From the NCBI RefSeq assembly GCF_026210795.1, contig NC_089429.1, positions 7,225,001-7,289,000 of the forward strand: a stretch of DNA of 64,000 nucleotides, read 5' to 3'. Made by a program: the position numbers and the translations under genes. Source of the stretch: Rhizophagus irregularis (Eukaryota; Glomeromycota; Glomeromycetes; Glomerales; Glomeraceae). Of this stretch, positions 22,903 to 34,579 are shown piece by piece. Below the pieces are notes generated by a model. That model saw only the letters and a list, made by a program, of their open reading frames with translations, did no database searches and was not told the origin of the DNA. Each line of letters begins with the position of its first letter. Position 1 is the stretch's first letter.

Positions 22903-23747
22903 AGGATCTTAAACAATACTAATACAACTCACATTTGAGTTTGCTAAAGTTTATATTAAAATTTTTCAAAAGTTGCATATTACAGGGCAAAATTTTGTTA
23001 TCCTACACACCCCCTATTTTTAATATAACTAGTAATTTGATTTTAATAAAATTTATATCATTGAATTCATCTTAATAAGAGGATTCTAATAATGATAGTA
23101 AAATCACATTTCTAGCTTCAATATTAATAGAGTATGTCATAAAATGTATTTTTACTTTGGTATGGTGCTGGAAGTCTATACTCGACAATCACGTGATTTT
23201 GTTTCAATTTTCTGAGCCGATTCTATATCATGTGATCCGGAATTCAGCCAATAAAAAACCAGAATTTCTAATAAAATGCGGTTTTTGAAAATTTATTTAT
23301 TACAAACAAGATAAAATATAAGAAAAAGTAGATTTCAGTAGTAAATTGCAACTACCATTTCATAAAAGTTATATATTGATAAAAAAATTTTTTTTTTAAA
23401 AAAATTACATTTGATTCATATTATGATAATTCAGGCTGGCATTATCACAATGCATGGAATCGGCCCAAATTATCGTAAGTTCTGGCCAACATATTTTGTT
23501 TCAAATTTGGGCTGATCATATGAAAATCATGCAATTTCAAATGCTTATAACTTTTTATGTAGATCTTCTTTTAAAAATGTGACCGGTAATTTGATAGAGC
23601 TTACCTCAAAGAATAAAATTACCAGTTTATTTTTTTTAAATTGTATTTTTTTTAAGGAGTTGAAAGATTTTTAAGTGTTACATTTTTATTGTCGAGTATA
23701 GACTTCCGGCACCATATTTAAAATAGTTGTATTAGTATTATTTGAAA
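22903..23747. mobile_element. MITE family B, copy interrupted by a mariner MITE
   Basis: Left end AGGATCTTAAACAATACTAA then TACAACT; right end AGTTGTATTAGTATTATTTG (23725-23744), its inverted repeat. The reverse complement of 22915-23160 aligns with the copies at 16517-16712 and 42255-42422. A 556-bp mariner-type MITE sits inside at a TA, so about 290 bp belong to family B. Confidence 0.8.
23161..23716 (+). mobile_element. Tc1/mariner-type MITE, copy 2
   Basis: Bounded by TA; TIRs of 29 bp including the TA agree at 28 positions (left TATGGTGCTGGAAGTCTATA then CTCGACAAT). Full-length relative of 855-1408 in the opposite orientation. Inserted within MITE family B, so it is the younger of the two. 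Non-coding. Confidence 0.92.
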
Positions 23748-23832
23748 TTTTATATGCAGAATTAATTAGTTCTAATTGATTTTTTTTTAAAAAAAAAAAA
23801 GTTTAAAAATTGTAAATAAAGCATCATTATTA

Positions 23833-24004
23833 CAGTCAAACCTTGATATAGCGAACCCTTGATATAGTGAATTTTTCAGACAACTATAATAAATTTCCCC
23901 TTGCTATAACGAATTAACCAATCAAATCTCTTAAAATCTTCACTATAGCCCTATAGCGAAGTTGAGGTCTGGAACCTAGGGTTCGTTATAACAAGGGTTG
24001 ACTG
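23833..24004. mobile_element. pogo/Tigger MITE, 172 bp
   Basis: TA flanks on both sides (23831-23832, 24005-24006). Left TIR CAGTCAAACCTTGATATAGC, right end GGGTTCGTTATAACAAGGGT then TGACTG. The wording is that of pogo/Tigger elements, which would be the source of its transposase; the remnant at 19870-20325 shows such elements existed here. Confidence 0.85.
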
Positions 24005-24006
24005 TA

Positions 24007-25789
24007 TAGTATTTTGCATTAATAATTAAATGCTTTATCAAATAAATATCTATATATATAATAGACAGAAATATATACAAAGTTTCATATACAAAAATTT
24101 GTGCGAATTTTATATGCTCAAATATAGATTATTAATAATATATGTGACAGTGGTAATTTTTACAAATAAAATTAATTTATTATTAGGCCAAATAAATAAA
24201 ATTATTCATTTTTCATGACCGGACGAATCATGTAAATGTTATAAAAAAATAAAAAAATTTATTTTATTTAGTCAAGTAATTTTAGTTTTGATCAATTATA
24301 ATCATAAAAAAATAAATTTTTTTTTCCATCTGGTGACCTAGGCAAAAAATTTATTAAATCAACCAATCATCTTCTAGGAATCGATTAAATTTTTTTTGAA
24401 AAATAATTTTTTTTCTGAGTAGCCAGATCAAATTTAGCAATTTTTTTTCATGAGAAACAAATAATTTTATTTCTTTGGCCTTATTTATCAGTATAAATAA
24501 TTCTTTCTAACAATATTCCCATAACTAGTAAAAAAACTTAAGAATTTTAAGTTTAAAAAATTTTTTCATAATATATCAAAAAGTTTTAACCAAAATTACT
24601 TCCTTCAAATATCCCAAAAATTTATAACTTTATTTTAACTGTTGCTAAATATAAGTGATTTATAAGTTATAACCCATTATGAACTTCTTTTTATTCCTAT
24701 GAAACTCTTGGAAATTATTCCAAAATAAATATTTAATATTATTAGAAATCTCTAATTTATGAATTATGTTAACATGACATTTCAATATAGATTCATAACT
24801 AAAAATAAAAAAAAAAAGAATTTTTAAAATTGTTTTTTCTTGAGCAAAAATTTGAAAATTTTTCTAAAATAATTTACTTTCTTTTTAATAAATCCATACA
24901 ATCAATTCAGCATTGGAAATTAATACCTATCTAAAATAAAATTCAATTAACTTATAATATCCCTTTACTTTTACTATACTATTAGCTGATTCCATTGCAA
25001 TTGATTAATCAATATCTATTATAATTATAGATGTCTAATCATTCCATATAAAATATAAGTAAATAGTAATAAATAGTAATGATAAAAGAAAATTTGATAT
25101 AGAATTAGTAAATTACTTTAAATGATCTTATGCATTTATTAATTATAATTTCAGTTTTATGAAAATTCAAATTATTTTTATTGAACCACTTATTTTTCAT
25201 TTACAGATGATTTCTCAAAGAACAATCTTTAATAAGAATTTTTAAAAAAAATTTCCAGATCATTTATTTATTTAACAATTCTCAGATCAACTGGATGTAC
25301 ATGATCCATTATTTTAAATCTTTATGTATCTTTTAAATTCCAATTATGAACTTCAAGTTTTTAAAAAAAACTTAGATCTTTTTGTCATCATTTTTGCTTT
25401 TTCTTAATTTCATTTCATATTCAGTCCTAATTATATTAGTAAGTGTTGGTTAAATTGCAAAAAATATTCTGTGATTTTAGAGAATAAGGTAATTTTAAGT
25501 GAATAAAAAAAAATTTGGAATTTGAAAATAAGTAAATAAAAAATAAATAAACAAACAAATAAAAAAAAATAGAATAAAAAAAAATGCATATAGAAGAAGG
25601 TTTGACTAAATTCTCTCATATGTACCATTTAGGCTAGCCAATTCATCAAGTTCTTGGTCGGATCTGCTATTTAGTTCTATTTTTTTTTTTGTTTTTTACC
25701 AATCCTTATTGTTTACATTTTACTTAACTGACGTAATTCTGCGAATTTGGTATTATTCTCTTTTTTAAGGCGGTCTTTCTTCAATTTTG
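24007..25789. other. AT-rich spacer
   Basis: Nearly 1.8 kb of AT-rich DNA with A and T runs. No gene recognised. Frames at 24030-24218 and 25431-25628 are low-complexity Ile/Phe/Asn translations. Confidence 0.5.
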
Positions 25790-26070
25790 AATTTTTTAAT
25801 ATTAGACCTTTTTCTCTGATCACATTACTTAATAATGTGCAGGTATCTTTCACATTATTAAAATCCAGAAACAAAAACTACAATAAAATTAATCAAATAA
25901 AAAATAAAAAGACACACATAGTTCGTAGAAAGATGAGAAAAACTTTTGGGTGGCTAGTTTATAGAACAGACTGTCTATATTAGAAAAGCCATATTAAGGA
26001 CTTTTTATCTTTATCTTTACCACAATAACATCTCTAATTTAAGGATATTTTGACAAATTTTGGAAAGGTT
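25790..26070 (-). pseudogene. rearranged F-box remnant fragment
   Basis: 25795-25875 repeats, almost base for base, the F-box remnant at about 19445-19535 (TTTCTCTGATCACATTACTT, GTATCTTTCACATTATTAAA). 25985-26060 repeats the part around 19561-19620 less exactly. About 110 bp of unrelated DNA separates the halves. It shows that the F-box remnant was duplicated after, or independently of, its decay. Confidence 0.7.
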
Positions 26071-26570
26071 GGAAAAATTTTGATTGGTTATGAACTTCCA
26101 ATTAATTTCAAGTGAATATCTCTGTATTGGCAGATCATCCCACTCTAACTCATAATTAATCTTTCATAAACAAGTTCAATGTCAGAGTTGGCTTTCTAAT
26201 GAATTTGTCACATGTTGGTGATTGATATACCGTTATACTCTAATCAAGAAGAAGATAATTTGAATAATAAGACTTAAATCATAGTTGGCTTTTTCTGGAA
26301 TAGCCAGAATATTATTTAATAAATTTAAAGATAATATTTATAACTTAGTTTATATTTTTATTTACCTTAGTATTAATTTTTAGCCAATCAGACTCTTGCT
26401 GACAATCAGCTGAAAAACTTTGAAATTTTTCTTCAGTAAAATTCTCAAATTTCTGGCATTCCCTTGTTAGTCAACTTCCACCTACTTTTAAAGCTTTTCA
26501 CAAGGATGCAAGAATATGTTTTCGCCTATAAAACGTTTGTGAACCTTATCTAATTTTCTAATCAATATTA
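26071..26570. other. spacer
   Basis: No gene recognised. Confidence 0.45.
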
Positions 26571-26574
26571 TTGT

Positions 26575-26810
26575 TGATTAATCTCCCATCATTCCTTTTC
26601 GTCTCCCATCACTCCTCTTCATCTTTCCATAACTCCTCTTCATCTTCTCATCGCTCCTTTTCATCTTTTTTGTCTCCCATTACTCCTCTTCATCTTCCCA
26701 TCAATCCTTTTCATCTCCCATCATTTCTCTTCATCTCCCATCATGTCCTATTTCTCCTTTTTGTTTCCTATCATTACTCTCTTTCAACTTCTATTACTTT
26801 CCATTACTCC
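26575..26810 (+). repeat. polypyrimidine tandem repeat
   Basis: About ten imperfect copies of CTCCCATCATTCCTCTTCAT-like units of 20-25 bp, almost purely pyrimidine on the plus strand. The Ser/His/Phe-rich open frame across it (26571-26834) is repeat translation, not a supported gene. Such tracts can form triplex DNA. Confidence 0.8.
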
Positions 26811-26850
26811 ATTGTTATTTCATTTTTTTATTAGCATCTTTCTCCTTGAT

Positions 26851-27493
26851 CATTGTAATTTACTTATCTTTTTATTTATTGTATCACTTCATTAAAAATA
26901 CAGTGATTTTTTTCTTTAAAATCATAAATGTGTGACTTAAATTTTAATATTTGCAAATAAAATTTCATTAGATAAGATTATTTTTGCAAAAAAAAATTTT
27001 TTTTAAAAAATATCTTTTGCGATAAAATTTTAAGTTTAGCCGATCAACTAAATTAAAAAAATCAGCTGTCAGCCGATCAATAAATTTACTCTATATAAAC
27101 TTATAATAAACCATCTCTATACTTAATTTACTCATTATAAATAGAAAAAACATCATTTGTTTATTCATTTTATTTAGAAAAAGCTAGATTTATTTATTTT
27201 AACGAAGCCTATTTATAAAAGAGAGATCAATAACTTTCTATAAGATCTTTTAAAACCATACCAAGCTCCCTGAATTCTTGTTTGAAATATAATTTCTAAC
27301 ATTTGTGATTATAAATCGGGATCTTCAATATCCCTGCAAAAAAAAAACTTTTCCCACTTCTTTAAAAAATGGATAAAAGCGCGAGAAAATCCTCTCCAAA
27401 CAGTTGATTTTTGCTCCTAGAACTTCAAGCATTAGTAATTTTCCATGGATTTACGTAAACATTTTGTGAACCGTTCAATGTTAAAACTTTGAA
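26851..27493. other. AT-rich spacer upstream of the RdRP pseudogene
   Basis: No gene recognised. Confidence 0.45.
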
Positions 27494-29640
27494 ATGGTCG
27501 AATGTAATATTTCTTTTAATTACCTTAAAGAGTATAACCTTTGTGAAGAATTCCTTTCTCTATTATCTCAACAACATACTGGAGTCTCTCTTGATATTTT
27601 GGAAGGTATTTTTTATTCAAGGAAGAAAAAGATCTATGAGCCTTTAACATATTTACGTTCAGAATTGCCGCCATGTCTTATATATCAGTTGAGTTGAAAA
27701 ACTCATTTATTTGTTTTTTTTTGAAAAAGAGATGATTTTAATGAGTAATATTGAAATTGAAAACATGGACCTTTCAAATAACGACATTAGTAACTTTCCT
27801 ATTACTTTCATTAAGCATTGTTATAAAATTCGAGTAAAGGATGATATTGATATTGGAGAATTCAAAATATAAATGGATAATAAACCATATTATATGACAG
27901 AGTTTATTGTACATTACGTGATGGTATCACTATTGATGATAGGCACTACGAATTCTTGACTTTCTCTGCTAGTCAATTAAGAGATCATAGTTGTTGGTTT
28001 TTTCACCAACTGGCAATTCAACTGCTGATTAAGGTTAGAGATTGGATGGTGAATTTTTCAACAAATAAAAGTGTACATAGCAAAATGTGCCTGAATGGGC
28101 CAGTGTTTTCAAGTACTCGTGCTATTCAAAAGCTACCTATTGATGACATCATAGAAATTCCTGATATAGTTAGAAATGGTTTCACTTTGTAGGGAATATC
28201 TCTTTCTCATTAGCAAGAAGATTGCTTATGAATTGGATTAAGGGTGTTTTATGTCAGCCAATTTGTGTTGGAAGTTATCAGAGGATCTACATTCATCTCA
28301 CCATATCTCAATCGTCAGGCGATTAAATTATTGTCCGCATTAGGAATTCCCGATGAAGTATTTATTGAATTAAAAGATTTACGAGTTAGGGAATTGAATA
28401 AATGCTTGAAAGGATAAAATGCTTGAAAGTGAACATACGGCGTTGGATTTTTTACAAAGGAATGTTGATGAATATGGAATTTCAATCTCACTTGCTGGTC
28501 TTGTTAAAGCGGGATTTTTAAGAAGTAATTATCGTTATTTAATGAATTTTATTTCATTATTTCGTATCATGATGTTAGGAGGAGACATTTAAGAAAAAGG
28601 CAAAAATTCGCGTTGATAAAGAGGCATTCTTATTAAGCGTCTTGGATGTTGCCAAAATTTTACGAGAGAATCAAATTTATTGTTAGCGGTAGCGATTTAG
28701 ATGGTGATGATTTCACGTGTGTATCTTTATTTCTCATTGTTTAAAATTTTAAGTATTTAAGTTGTTTAAGTTATTGACAATTTTTTTTTTTTAGAAAAAA
28801 ACTTGTTGATCTTGTTAAAGCAGAAATAATGATCATTATTTGATGAATTTTATTTCATTATTTGATGTTAGGAGACATTAAGAAAAGTCAAAAATTCGCG
28901 TTGATAAAGGGGCATTCTTATTAGGCGTCTTGGATGTTACCGAAATTTTACAGGAGAATCAAATTTATTGTTATTTAGATGGTGATGATTTCACGTATGT
29001 ATCTTTATTTCTCATTGTTTAAAACTTTAAAGTTTTAAGTTGTTTAAGTTATTGACAATTTTTTTTTTAGGAAAAAAAAAAAAAAAATTTAATTTAGTGT
29101 ACTATGAATTATGAGGCTCAAAAATCAAGAATGGTTGGAAATGTAACGATGAAAGATATCAAAACATTTTTCGTAAATTATATCTTTTCCGACAACTTTG
29201 GTATGATCAAGAACGCTCATTAGCAAAAGCAGATTTTTTCGAAGTTGGTGCATTACATAGGCAATGTAAACGTCTTGTATAATTACATTCTGATGCCACA
29301 GATTTCTAAAACGGGAACGCCACCAGAAATTCCACCTGTACTTCGTGCTAGTAAATTCCCAGATTTTACGGAAAAACTGTTATAGAGTATACCCCGCAAA
29401 TTAATTTAAATAATTTAAATATAGAAAATTTTGATCAAAGATTATATGTTGATGGATATGAAGAATCTTTGGATGATGTACGAAAGTTAAGACGATAGTA
29501 CAATGCAAACATAAGAGGACTAATGAATCAATTTGGAATTATGACTGAAATTGAAGTAACTAATGGATACATTATGAATACTATTACAAAGTTGATAAAA
29601 AAACCTCAATATCTGTGATGGAAGATGGAACCTTTAATTC
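27494..29640 (+). pseudogene. eukaryotic RNA-dependent RNA polymerase (RNA-silencing type)
   Basis: A chain of plus-strand fragments in the order of cellular RdRPs (QDE-1/RDR family), which make double-stranded RNA for small-RNA silencing. Seen: an N-terminal stretch from MVECNISFNYLKEYNLCEEF (27494), FLTFSASQLRDHSCWFF (27955), STNKSVHSKMCLNGPVFSST (28058), IEIPDIVRNGFT (28150), NISFSLARRLLMNW (28195), a KAKIRVDKEAFLL-type block (28600), the catalytic GSDLDGDDFT (28688-28717), then LHRQCKRL (29250) and PEIPPVLRASKFPDF (29315). Several frameshifts and stops, loss of segments between blocks, and a ~300-bp internal duplication make it a clear pseudogene. The aspartates of the DxDGD motif are intact in the first copy. 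Glomeromycotina are known to carry many RdRP genes. Confidence 0.85.
28490..29072 (+). repeat. tandem duplication inside the RdRP pseudogene
   Basis: 28490-28799 and 28800-29072 are similar from TCTTGTTAAAGC through the catalytic motif to the AT-rich stretch GTTTAAGTTATTGACAATTT. The second copy has lost about 10 bp just before LDGDD, removing the first Asp of the motif. The shared tail ending in TTTTTTTAG looks like an intron that was duplicated too. Confidence 0.85.
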
Positions 29641-29734
29641 CAATTAAGTGACATTATAGAGAATCATTTGAGGTACTCGAAGGGTCTCCACGCCACCAAA
29701 GCCTACTTTTTTACATAAATAAGTTTTAAAATTA

Positions 29735-29935
29735 AAAAAGATGGCACAACCAGAAAGATTAAAGAAAGATACCTATTGGAAAGTAAAAAAAGAGAAATTG
29801 ATCAGTCGAAAAGGAAATTAAAGAAATAAATGAAATTATGAAATCACAGCTGAAACTATTAGAACTCATCAAGAAATATTACGTGAAAAAAAAACAGGAA
29901 TCACTGGATGTAATCGAACAAATCGTTTAATTTTA
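29735..29935 (+). other. small coiled-coil-like reading frame, unassigned
   Basis: After the RdRP end, an ATG (29740, MAQPERLKKDTYWKVKKEKL) runs to a stop. A shifted frame continues with EIKEINEIMKSQLKLLELIK and ends EQIV at 29931. The Lys/Glu/Leu pattern suggests coiled coil. It could be a fragment of a small gene; the frameshift argues against function. Confidence 0.3.
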
Positions 29936-30480
29936 AGTTTAATTTTAAGTTTAATTTTATATAATCGTTCACAAAATATGTTAGCCGGTTTATTGTCCTT
30001 CGCTTCGCCCCGGACTATAGATGTTTATGAACCTTAATGACATATTGGATCACGTGGCGAAGTTCATTTGTCCGCACGCGTCATTTCTGATTGGTCCGCA
30101 CAGAATGTCAGACGCGATTATTACATAACAGATAGTAACTACAGTGTTTAGCGGTAGTAGTTTCCTTTTGTAAGGACTCATCCCACAAACTTGTTGTATG
30201 GCTCCCGTCATTCTACATTTTAAAAATAAATAATATAATAAAAGTCTGTTACTAGATGTTCTCTCTGAATAATGTCAGAACACCTTTAGTCAGAAACCAT
30301 TGCCAGAAATGGGACTTTTTTTTATCTAACTTCTATAAATTCTGTACACCGTCACAAATCTCATTGCGAAACCTATTATTTAGTTGGACGAGAGTATGAA
30401 GCAATCCGTTGGCAAGTAAAATAAATTAATTTATTGATGTTTAGCTTTATCTAAATAGTGAGTATACCAAATAATAACAT
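29936..30480. other. spacer, GC-richer around 30000-30130
   Basis: Contains CCTTCGCTTCGCCCCGGAC and GTCCGCACGCGTC words, less AT-rich than the surroundings. No gene recognised. Confidence 0.4.
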
Positions 30481-30507
30481 TTTTCCACATGTTCAACGCT
30501 AATGATG

Positions 30508-30975
30508 TGCCAGTTAATGAATTTAGCGAAGAAATAATAATGGCTCCGTAAGTCCAGACCGCGTAAGCCCGGGCGAAAGTGGATGCAAAACAGGAAAGGA
30601 CGAGGGCGCCGCATGCGTTTTGCTAGCAAACCGTCAATGTCAAAAAAGAAAGTAAGGTTACAAAGAGGCTATTAAACCCTTAAAATCAATTCTAAAGTCG
30701 TCCAATAAGTACAACCAAGAAAGTTATGTACGTCAAGAAAAACAACCATCACAGCCTTTGACTGCTCCGATTCCTGATGTACCCGAACCAGAGCCAAAAC
30801 AGACGATAGCGCTCTGGAATCGCTTTGTTTAAACGAACAAGTATTAAGTCGTGTTATGACTGGCGCTCACCTTAGCATTTGGGCATGGTATCAGTTAAAT
30901 CTAGTTTTCCAAACTAAATACTCGCCACGATGGATAATTATGCAACAAGAACTTTTTACATCTAATTTAAGGTAA
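30508..30975 (+). pseudogene. retroelement remnant, gag-like part
   Basis: Two linked frames: a basic or mixed part near 30540-30660 and then YKEAIKPLKSILKSSNKYNQ, a Pro/Glu-rich linker (PDVPEPEPK), and after a one-base shift ALESLCLNEQVLSRVMTGAH up to a GG|TAATAC end near 30973. GC-richer than its surroundings. Its position just upstream of DIRS-like pol pieces suggests the gag-like product of the same element (inference). I do not recognise the domain itself. Confidence 0.4.
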
Positions 30976-31088
30976 TACTTAAATCATAAGAATATTGAAA
31001 GGACTCCATTTATTTTTTTAATAGTTTTAAATAATATTTATTAATTTATTAATGTTACTGTAATTATTTAGTAGATAAATGATGTCTG

Positions 31089-31497
31089 AAAAGGAAAACA
31101 CAACTACGGGCGGAACATGTTGCAGAGATATTGAACATCTCAGACGACCAAGTGTCTCAAACAAGGGTAGATCAGAACAATTGGAAACTGAATCCGGTCA
31201 TTTTTCAATTTCAAATCTGCTGTGGAGAGACCTTTTCACGAACCGTCTGAATACTCAACTTCCGAAATATTTGGACCCATATGCAACGGCTATAAACGCG
31301 CAGTACAGCCTTGTCACAAGATGGAACTGTGGGCACATCCACCCTGGTTTCTAATTTTAGCGAAGACAATACGCTAAAAAGCATCATTACCAATTTTAAT
31401 CCCCTCCTGGAAATCAGCTCCGTGGTTCCCTCTTATGTGAAATGCTCTGCGTATTCGTCGAATTAAAGAACCATCTCAAGTTTATTGTGTTCATAAT
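31089..31497 (+). pseudogene. DIRS/Ngaro-like retrotransposon, end of RT-RNase H
   Basis: Pieces in different frames: NNWKLNPVIFQFQICCGETF (31165-31230), LLWRDLFTNRLNTQLPKYLD (31215-31275), then MELWAHPPWFLILAKTIR, SLPILIPSWKSAPWFPLM and ALRIRRIKEPSQVYCVHNIL (31320-31497). The series 'N-QLPKY', 'HPPWFLI', 'P-W-SAPWFPL' is characteristic of the C-terminal end of the RT/RNase H polyprotein of DIRS/Ngaro tyrosine-recombinase retrotransposons (from memory). Stops and shifts break it. No recombinase gene is seen downstream. Confidence 0.55.
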
Positions 31498-31544
31498 ATT
31501 CTTTAATCTGTAAATAACAACAAATAAATAATAGTTATTGATGG

Positions 31545-31640
31545 AGGAGCTATATTGGTCACAGGACCGAATGATTGGGCCATGTAGTTAGCTATTTTTA
31601 CCAATCAATGAAGATCTTTGTGACCGATATAGCCCCACAT
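31545..31640. repeat. small inverted repeat
   Basis: GGAGCTATATTGGTCAC (31547-31563) is inverted as GTGACCGATATAGCCCC (31620-31636) with two or three mismatches, around a 55-base loop. It lies directly 3' of the DIRS-like remnant and could be part of its end; otherwise unexplained. Confidence 0.5.
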
Positions 31641-33220
31641 CTAATAATGGTTGGACTCGAAATAAACCCCAGTTCAATTATAAGATTTCCAAGTATTACC
31701 TGGGAAGAATCATCTTCCAGATCTTTACACTCACAAATGAAAGGCAGGATATCGACAATAACAGGGTATCCATTTTACCAAGACCGTAACTGCAAATTTT
31801 TTGATATTTATTTTTTGGCATTATTCTTAATAATATTTGAGTATTTTAAATTAAATCTAATCCACCAATGTTTTATAAATGTAATTTAATTTTCTGTTAT
31901 ATTTTTTAATTTGAAATAAATAATTATTGCTGATTTTTTCAAAGGATAATGAAGTGTTTATAACTTCAAAAGATATCAAAATGTAGCCTTGGGTCTCAGG
32001 TTTATTATACAATTTACATAATGTAAATTGAATTTATTTTGGGCGTATAACATGCATTTTATCACGTGAACAGTTTTCCAGTTTTTTTTTCAACACACTG
32101 TATATAACTATATATATTATATATTTAAAGATAACATTAATCTTAAACTTTAATAAGTAGTATAGTATTTTTGACGAAATTTTCATTTTTTTTCAAGAGC
32201 TATAAACTAAGTGAATTTCTTTCTACTTTCTTTTAAAATGAGTGTAAGACATTTTTTTTAATTAAATAGTACTAGTATTTTTTAGTACTTTCTTTATTTT
32301 CTAAATTCTAATATATTATTAATTCAATAAATTTTTCTATATTGTTTGTTGTCAAATTTTTAAGTTTAATCCATGATTAGGAATTTCTTTTCAAAAATTT
32401 ATCCAAAGAACCATTTAATCACAATATAATGAAAAGTAATTATCATTACTTGAGTCAAAAATTTCTATCTATAATCCTTGACCTGGATTTTGTTTTTCAG
32501 CATCTAATGTCATTTTTATCATCTGAGGCTTAATATAGTAGTTTGAAATCAATAATAATAATATTATAGTTGACAAATATTGATTTTAGTTTGCTGTTAT
32601 TGTAATTCTTTCAATTTAAATTGGATATTCTTTTAATTATTGTGGCTTTTGTAGTCCAACTCAAATCTAATTTGGTTATAATCCTGATTTTAGTTTGTTG
32701 TTTTTATAATTTTTTCCATATCAGAATTAAGCCAATTATGAAAAATATTAAAAATGTGATTCATCTCCTTATAATGAATTTTATAAATTTTATAAATGCT
32801 TTCTTATCAAATGTCCTTGCTCATGAAATACTTGTTAATTCATTGTTACTATTATTTGTCCTATATATTTCTGTGAGAATGTATAATCTAATGCTGAAAA
32901 GTTCTTAATGAAAGAATCCATAAAGTACATTTTCAGACGCGACCTTTTTTTCTTGGAAGAGCTAGCCGTAACTAATCCATTAAGATAAAAAGGATCAAAT
33001 CTTGATGCATCGCATGAATCTATCTTAATCGACTATGATTGTTTGATTTCTTTTACTTCCTTAAGATATAAATTATGAAACTAATAAAATTAAAACTATA
33101 TAAACAATTAAGATTTTAAGACATTCATAAAGGAGCAGTGTTGAATTCAATAAGACTTTCAACCAGTTTGTAAACAATATTTATAAAATTTTGAATTAAA
33201 ATGTTTTACAAATAAGTAGT
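31641..33220. other. AT-rich spacer
   Basis: No gene I can support. The frame at 31575-31889 contains a stretch of mixed composition up to about 31795, possibly more retroelement remnant. The frame at 32621-32908 is hydrophobic low-complexity translation. Confidence 0.4.
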
Positions 33221-33279
33221 CTAATATTTCTTTAAGAATATTAGAAAGTGTTTGTAAAATAAAAAGAACGATATCGAAA

Positions 33280-33457
33280 ATTTAATTTCGTAGGTAAACG
33301 AGCTCGAAAAATTTAAAGCTTGTTGGGCTGTATATCTTGAGTTCTTGACATGCTCCGGAACGTCGTTAGGTATCTGCAAATCATGTGATAATCTTGGCAC
33401 ATGATGTAATACCGTGACATGATCTCCCATGTATGCATTGTCGAATGATATATTCAT
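33280..33457 (-). other. coding-like piece, unassigned
   Basis: From an ATG at 33457 the minus strand reads NISFDNAYMGDHVTVLHHVP and continues with balanced composition for about 55 codons before turning into Phe/Leu-rich AT translation. Probably an exon or gene remnant; no family recognised and no clear donor site at its end. Confidence 0.35.
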
Positions 33458-34178
33458 TCGTTACATTAGGAACCATAATAATAAATCTTCGCTTCCAATG
33501 CGTGATAAATTTTAATGTGTTATGAATAAAAAATCCATCGGTTCGTCTACCCTCAGGAAAATATATCTTCTAGATTTTGATTATAATAAAATATGTCTTC
33601 CATGAAAATATATGTATTTCATGAAAATAAATGGAAAAAAGGAGAGAAAGAAAGAAAAGGATACATTTACAACAGCAAATTCTCAATCTATTTATATTAA
33701 AATAATAAATTCTTTTGTGTGGACACCCGAAATTTTGCCACGTATGAATAACATTAAAATACCACACAAGCCAAAAATTGCTGTACAATAAAACAAAATC
33801 ATTAACCCACAGCCACAAAATTAAAAAATTAAATGGGCTTCAAGTAAATATTGACATTTATCAACGTATTAGAAAGAAAATTCAGATTATCGTTATTAAC
33901 ACCTTTTAAATTTGTTATTTATATTGGATCTTCATTATGATTATCGTTATTAACATGCGTTTATTAAGAATTACATTAGAATTATACGTGATCTCGATAT
34001 AATATATATAGTAAATATGTATAATTATTAAATAGGTTATTAACCTTCAAAAATTTTATTTTTTAAAATTAAAATTCTAGATAATATACGAATATTGAAA
34101 ACCCATTATTTTTAAAAGAACTTTACGATATTTAGAATCGAAAATTTCCAATTATGTAATTAATGATATTAATTATAT
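33458..34178. other. AT-rich spacer
   Basis: No gene recognised. Confidence 0.45.
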
Positions 34179-34412
34179 TTGAATTTGATTAAAAAATTTG
34201 ATTCGCTTACGTCTGTTTTGAATACCAATATTTTCTTAGCATATTCTCAGATCGTAAAAAACCAAATTGATTTTTTAAATATTGACGTAAATCATTCCAT
34301 TCGATTGTTTCGATCTATTGAACGAAATTCAATTGTTTTTCCTCCTCATCTAATGTATGATGATATAATAAGAAAAGAAATTTTTAATTATTTGATTAAA
34401 AAAAAGGTTTAA
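34179..34412 (+). other. short ORF, possible truncated HMG-type gene
   Basis: A 77-codon frame whose last third, NSIVFPPHLMYDDIIRKEIF, looks like the leader that precedes the HMG box in fungal MATA-HMG-like proteins (weak resemblance, from memory). The frame stops before any HMG box, and the next bases belong to another coding-like piece on the opposite strand. Could be a truncated gene or chance. Confidence 0.3.
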
Positions 34413-34426
34413 TCAAAATTATCTAT

Positions 34427-34579
34427 AAATTACTCACATTCAAGATCGAGATAGTTATGTCAATAATGACAAAATTGATGAGCACTTAATTGAGGAAGAA
34501 TTTCAGCCATTCTTACGAATGGATCACGAAGATTTCCAATACGTCTCAACTCATCTATACCATTGAAAAGAATATCCTT
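34427..34579 (-). other. coding-like terminal exon, unassigned
   Basis: Preceded on the minus strand by a good acceptor (CTTTTTGTAG, 34580-34589). It reads KDILFNGIDELRRIGNLRDP, FVRMAEILPQLSAHQFCHY, then TGA, and HNYLDLECE to TAA. The TGA again sits where a Trp would fit. Unknown family. Confidence 0.4.

Noticed and set aside
26571-26834. 87-codon Ser/His/Phe-rich frame
   Set aside because: Translation of a polypyrimidine tandem repeat.
31575-31889. 104-codon plus-strand frame after the DIRS-like remnant
   Set aside because: The first part has mixed composition but I could not match it to RT, RNase H or a recombinase; the last third is AT-rich translation.
32621-32908. 95-codon hydrophobic frame that could be a membrane protein
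   Set aside because: Ile/Leu/Asn/Phe bias is what random AT-rich DNA gives; no start context or conserved motif.
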